From: Christensenella sp. UBA4651
GTDB lineage: Bacteria; Bacillota; Clostridia; Christensenellales; UBA1242
Direction: 5' to 3'
Assembly: GCA_002405615.1 (NCBI GenBank)
Contig: DHMD01000060.1
Location: 1-9,409, forward strand
Length of the DNA stretch: 9,409 bases
The notes beneath the pieces are model-generated. The model worked only from the letters and a program-made list of their open reading frames with translations, was not told where the DNA came from and ran no database searches. How positions within the stretch are numbered: position 1 is the first letter of the stretch; every line of letters begins with the position of its first letter. The position numbers were made by a program, and so were the translations under genes. Below are positions 6,498 to 9,409 of the stretch, in pieces.

Positions 6498-8279
6498 ATG
6501 AAATTAACAAGATTTAGAGTTCAAAACTTTCGTTCCTTTGTCGACAGCGGCTGGATTGCGTGCGACTCTGTTACGGCAATAGCGGGAGTTAATGAGGCGG
6601 GCAAGAGCAACCTTTTGCGTGCGTTGTGGAAACTCAACCCAGCAGCCCGTTCGGACAACAAAATCCTCAAAAACGATATCCCTATTGACCGATTTGACGA
6701 GATTATGGACGGCGAAAAATTACCGATTTTTATTACGGCTGAATTTAGATTGCGCCCATATGACAAGGAGTTAATCAAGAATAAATTTAAGGATTGTGTC
6801 AGTTTTGATAATGTCCGAGTTTCTAGGTTTTTGAGCGGGGAGTATTTGGTGGAATACCCCGTAAATGTGCCGAATGAGTGCCGCAAATCGCTAGATGATT
6901 TTGTAATCAAGATTATGCCAGGCTTTGTGTATTATAGCAACTATGGTAATTTGGATAGTAATATTTATTTGCCGCAAATGCTCGCAAAGTTCAACAAAAG
7001 TGGCGTAAATACAATCAGCAAATCAAAGCAAAGGACTATCAAACTGCTACTAATGTACATCGGTATTACTCCCGAAATGCTAGTTTGTGATACTCCGCTA
7101 CTAGCAGCCGCCTCACAAAACCAACTCAAATTAACCGCCGCCCAACTCAAAGAAATTGTGGCGAAACAAGCGAAATATCAGAAATTATTTGATGAGGCAA
7201 GCGTGCGCCTGACCAAGGAGTTTAATCAATGGTGGCATCAAGGCGAGTACAAGTTCGAGTTCGCTTTTGATGGCGGGAATCTGACTATTTTTGTTACTGA
7301 TAAAAACGGTATTCGTGCGCCTCTCGATGACCGTAGTGTGGGTATACAGTGGTTCTTGTCTTTCTTCCTTGTGTTCTCGTTGGAGAGCCAGTTCTTCCTC
7401 ACAAATACTGTTATGCTGCTAGATGAGAGTGGTGCAACTTTGCATGGATTAGCGCAACAAGATTTGGTTGTGTTCTTTGACGAACTTGCAAAAACTAACC
7501 AAATCATCTATTCAACTCATAGTAGTTTTATGCTGCCAGCCGAACATCTCGACCGTACTCGTGTGGTTTACAAGGATAAAAAGGGGCACAGCCTAGTCAG
7601 CAGCGATATGACATTTACCGAGGAAACTCGTTCTAGTCGTGCGGCGATTGTGCCGGTGAGTACTGCTGTAAATATGCAGGTTAGCTCAGCTGTTTTGCGT
7701 GATAGTTTGCCTGTGATTACTATGGACGCAGCAGTCGAAACCTACCTAAATTGTTTCAAAAATTACTTTATCGAGGCAGGGCAACTTAATAGCCAAATGA
7801 TAAAGTCGCCACTAATTGTTTTGACCTCGACTCCTGACGGGGCGGAGGGGACTGCGCAGATTTTGGCAAAACAAAATATCCTGCCTTGCGTGATTGCGGA
7901 GGAGTGCTACAACACATACAAAATCGTGCCTAGATTAAAAGAAAGTTTTGGCAAGCAAAGTAACAAAATTATTGTTCTAAAAGAATGTATGGGCGTAAAC
8001 ACAATAGAAGATTTAATCCCATCTGAAATTTTTAACGAATGTTGTGCTCAATTTTTTGCCGATAACTTCGGTAGCGATTTTGTGTTGCGCTCAAATTTGC
8101 CGTTTTTGGAGCAGTTGACTATGGCAGACAAGGTAAAAAACTTGCCGAATGATTTTCGTGCGATTATCGCTAGCAAAGTTAGTGAGTATATTGCCGAGCA
8201 TTACAAGGACAAATCTTTGCGTTCTGCTAGCCGAAATTGGTTCAAACTTTTTGAGACCATTTACAATAATTATAAATAA
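6498..8279 (+). CDS. OLD-family-like ABC/AAA ATPase with a degenerate TOPRIM-like C-terminus
   Basis: The 593-aa protein opens with LTRFRVQNFRSF and Walker A GVNEAGKS (30-37), the usual start of SMC/RecF/OLD-type ATPases. A signature-like segment, RSVGIQWFLSFFLVF (279-293), is followed by Walker B VMLLDES (305-311) and an H-loop STHS (339-342), so the ATPase core looks complete. In OLD nucleases a TOPRIM domain follows, with VEGxxD and DxD metal-binding residues. Here the matching stretch appears to be PVITMDAAVETYL (405-417), then VIAEECYNTYKIV (465-477), then the typical NTIEDLIP (501-508). The fold signature is thus partly kept, while the expected acidic residues of VEGxxD and DxD are replaced. 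Length fits single-protein OLD enzymes (about 500-650 aa). No UvrD-like helicase (GajB type) is adjacent. Role is uncertain: a phage-defence or DNA-repair ATPase are both possible, and nuclease activity is doubtful. Confidence 0.8.
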   Translation: MKLTRFRVQNFRSFVDSGWIACDSVTAIAGVNEAGKSNLLRALWKLNPAARSDNKILKNDIPIDRFDEIMDGEKLPIFITAEFRLRPYDKELIKNKFKDCVSFDNVRVSRFLSGEYLVEYPVNVPNECRKSLDDFVIKIMPGFVYYSNYGNLDSNIYLPQMLAKFNKSGVNTISKSKQRTIKLLLMYIGITPEMLVCDTPLLAAASQNQLKLTAAQLKEIVAKQAKYQKLFDEASVRLTKEFNQWWHQGEYKFEFAFDGGNLTIFVTDKNGIRAPLDDRSVGIQWFLSFFLVFSLESQFFLTNTVMLLDESGATLHGLAQQDLVVFFDELAKTNQIIYSTHSSFMLPAEHLDRTRVVYKDKKGHSLVSSDMTFTEETRSSRAAIVPVSTAVNMQVSSAVLRDSLPVITMDAAVETYLNCFKNYFIEAGQLNSQMIKSPLIVLTSTPDGAEGTAQILAKQNILPCVIAEECYNTYKIVPRLKESFGKQSNKIIVLKECMGVNTIEDLIPSEIFNECCAQFFADNFGSDFVLRSNLPFLEQLTMADKVKNLPNDFRAIIASKVSEYIAEHYKDKSLRSASRNWFKLFETIYNNYK

Positions 8280-8303
8280 GAGAGGATTTTGCCGCTCTTT
8301 TTT
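8278..8303 (+). terminator. Rho-independent terminator after the ATPase gene
   Basis: AAGAG (8278-8282) pairs with CTCTT (8295-8299). After one A-G mismatch, GG (8284-8285) pairs with CC (8292-8293), leaving a 6-base loop. Six T residues follow (8298-8303). The stem begins within the TAA stop codon (8277-8279). Confidence 0.75.
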
Positions 8304-8322
8304 ATTCTAAACCTAAAATATA

Positions 8323-8351
8323 TTGATTTTTTGCGATTTTTGTGATATTAT
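8323..8351 (+). promoter_or_regulatory. metG promoter, extended -10
   Basis: The -35 TTGATT (8323-8328), 17-bp spacer and -10 TATTAT (8346-8351), with TGA at 8343-8345, form an extended -10. Transcription would start near 8358, at the ribosome site AGAGGTG (8358-8364), leaving a leader of about 13 bases and no room for a T-box. Confidence 0.7.
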
Positions 8352-8370
8352 CTTTTTAGAGGTGAACAAG

Positions 8371-9409
8371 ATGAAGAATGTTTTGATAGGTATTGCATGG
8401 ACATATGCAAATAGTGATATTCATTTGGGGCATATTGCAGCATATATGCCGGGCGATGTTTTGGCACGTTTCCATAGAGCCAAGGGTAATCGCGTGTTGA
8501 TGGTCAGTGGTACAGACTGCCACGGCACTCCGACAACCGAGCGTGCGATTCGTGAGGGGCGTACCCCAAGGGAAATCGTTGAGCAGTACCACAACCAGTA
8601 TGTTTCTGTCTTTGAGAAACTCGGTATGAGTTACGACTATTACACAATGACCGCTAGCGACTATCATTGCAAAAAGGTGCAAGAGATGATTTTGAGGCTA
8701 AAGGAAAATGGTTACATTTATCCCAAGACCGAGCCTGCTAGTTTCTGCCCGAAGTGCAACAAATTTATTTACGACCGTGAGGTAGAGGTAATTTGTCCAA
8801 AATGTGGTGCGGTGAGCAAAGGCGACCAATGCGGCAGCTGCGACTATGTGTTCCAAGCGCAAGATTTGCTCAAAGGTAAATGCCGTATTTGTGGTAGCAA
8901 TACAGAGGTTCGTGATAATACTAACCTGTATTTTGCGCTGTCAAAGTTTACCGAGCCGCTGAAAGAGCATTTTGAGAATTGCAAGAAGTATTGGAGGAAA
9001 AACACTGTAAACGAAACTGCAAAATTCCTAAGCGAGGGCTTGGTGGATAGAGCAGTTACCCGAGACCTAAATTGGGGTGTGCCAGTTCCTTTGGCGGGGT
9101 ATGATGACAAGCGTATCTACGTGTGGATTGAGGCTGTATGGGGCTATGTTACCGCTGCGCAAGCATATTGCGAAAAAGAGGGTTTGGATTGGACTGATTT
9201 TTGGTTCAAAAAAGATGGTCAAGAGAATTTGGTTTATATGTGCCATGGCAAGGATAATATCGTTTTTCACTCAATCATTTTCCCTGCACTACTTATGGCT
9301 ACCAAACAACCATACCTTATGCCAGAACATTGCGTAAGTTCGGAATTTCTAAACATCAATGGCGAGAAAATTAGCAAGAGTAAGGGCAACGGTTGGCCAA
9401 TGCTAGATA
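8371..9409 (+). CDS. metG: Methionyl-tRNA synthetase, N-terminal part (3' end outside window)
   Basis: This class I synthetase charges tRNA-Met with methionine. The 346 codons present cover most of the catalytic domain. The nucleotide-binding HIGH motif is HLGH (18-21). The connective-peptide insert has four CxxC pairs (Cys126/129, 142/145, 154/157 and 171/174), giving two zinc knuckles. RDLNWGVPVP (231-240), YVWIEAVWGY (250-259) and HGKDNIVFH (292-300) are MetRS-specific, and KISKS (333-337) is the KMSKS loop. The TDCHGTP segment (48-54) and two knuckles point to the archaeal/clostridial 'MetRS2-like' type, not the Bacillus MetS type. The usual WPYANG before HIGH is WTYANS here. Start: ATG seven bases after AGAGGTG. 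It is a separate transcription unit behind a terminator. The frame is still open at the right edge. Confidence 0.96.
   Translation, partial: MKNVLIGIAWTYANSDIHLGHIAAYMPGDVLARFHRAKGNRVLMVSGTDCHGTPTTERAIREGRTPREIVEQYHNQYVSVFEKLGMSYDYYTMTASDYHCKKVQEMILRLKENGYIYPKTEPASFCPKCNKFIYDREVEVICPKCGAVSKGDQCGSCDYVFQAQDLLKGKCRICGSNTEVRDNTNLYFALSKFTEPLKEHFENCKKYWRKNTVNETAKFLSEGLVDRAVTRDLNWGVPVPLAGYDDKRIYVWIEAVWGYVTAAQAYCEKEGLDWTDFWFKKDGQENLVYMCHGKDNIVFHSIIFPALLMATKQPYLMPEHCVSSEFLNINGEKISKSKGNGWPMLD

Noticed and set aside
6498..8279. Gabija-like system
   Set aside because: Gabija needs GajB, a UvrD-like helicase, next to the OLD-like GajA. The neighbours here are a membrane protein and metG, and the TOPRIM acids appear lost.
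9067..9337. Short open frames on both strands within the metG region
   Set aside because: They overlap the clearly coding MetRS frame with its GKDNIVFH and KISKS motifs.

Overview
This window carries seven protein-coding genes, all on the + strand, at roughly 40% GC. I see no tRNA, rRNA, CRISPR array or insertion sequence, and no gene-free stretch reaches 300 bases. The five promoters I can place are all sigma-70/sigma-A type with a TGn extended -10 and a 17-bp spacer. Together with the comEC-holA order, this suggests a low-GC Gram-positive-like bacterium (uncultured Clostridia/Bacillota type). A Patescibacteria-type genome cannot be excluded. TGA ends holA and does not occur inside the genes, so TGA is a stop codon here.

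Layout: (1) The 3' part of a ComEC/Rec2-type DNA-uptake channel enters from the left and ends without the usual C-terminal metallo-beta-lactamase domain. (2) holA (DNA polymerase III delta, clamp loader) follows with its own promoter. (3) ftsH encodes the membrane AAA+ zinc protease, with an extra charged C-terminal tail of about 115 residues. Its promoter shares two blocks with the holA promoter at identical spacing. (4) A single-pass membrane protein of 234 aa follows; I do not recognise it. It has its own promoter and a clear intrinsic terminator. (5) Next is a two-gene unit, promoter to terminator. It encodes a two-helix membrane protein with a long basic, probably disordered cytoplasmic tail. 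Four bases further on is an OLD-family-like ABC/AAA ATPase whose C-terminal TOPRIM-like region appears to have lost its acidic catalytic residues. (6) The start of a methionyl-tRNA synthetase gene (two-zinc-knuckle, archaeal/clostridial type) runs off the right end.

How the genes relate: comEC, holA, ftsH and metG are housekeeping genes, each apparently transcribed separately from short leaders. The 4445 gene and the 5318/6498 pair are the accessory-looking part. The pair is the best candidate for an undescribed system: a membrane-anchored basic partner translationally coupled to an OLD-like ATPase, insulated by terminators on both sides. A separate genome-level signal is the near absence of the tetranucleotides GATC (one copy) and CATG (four copies) in 9.4 kb, while CTAG is frequent.
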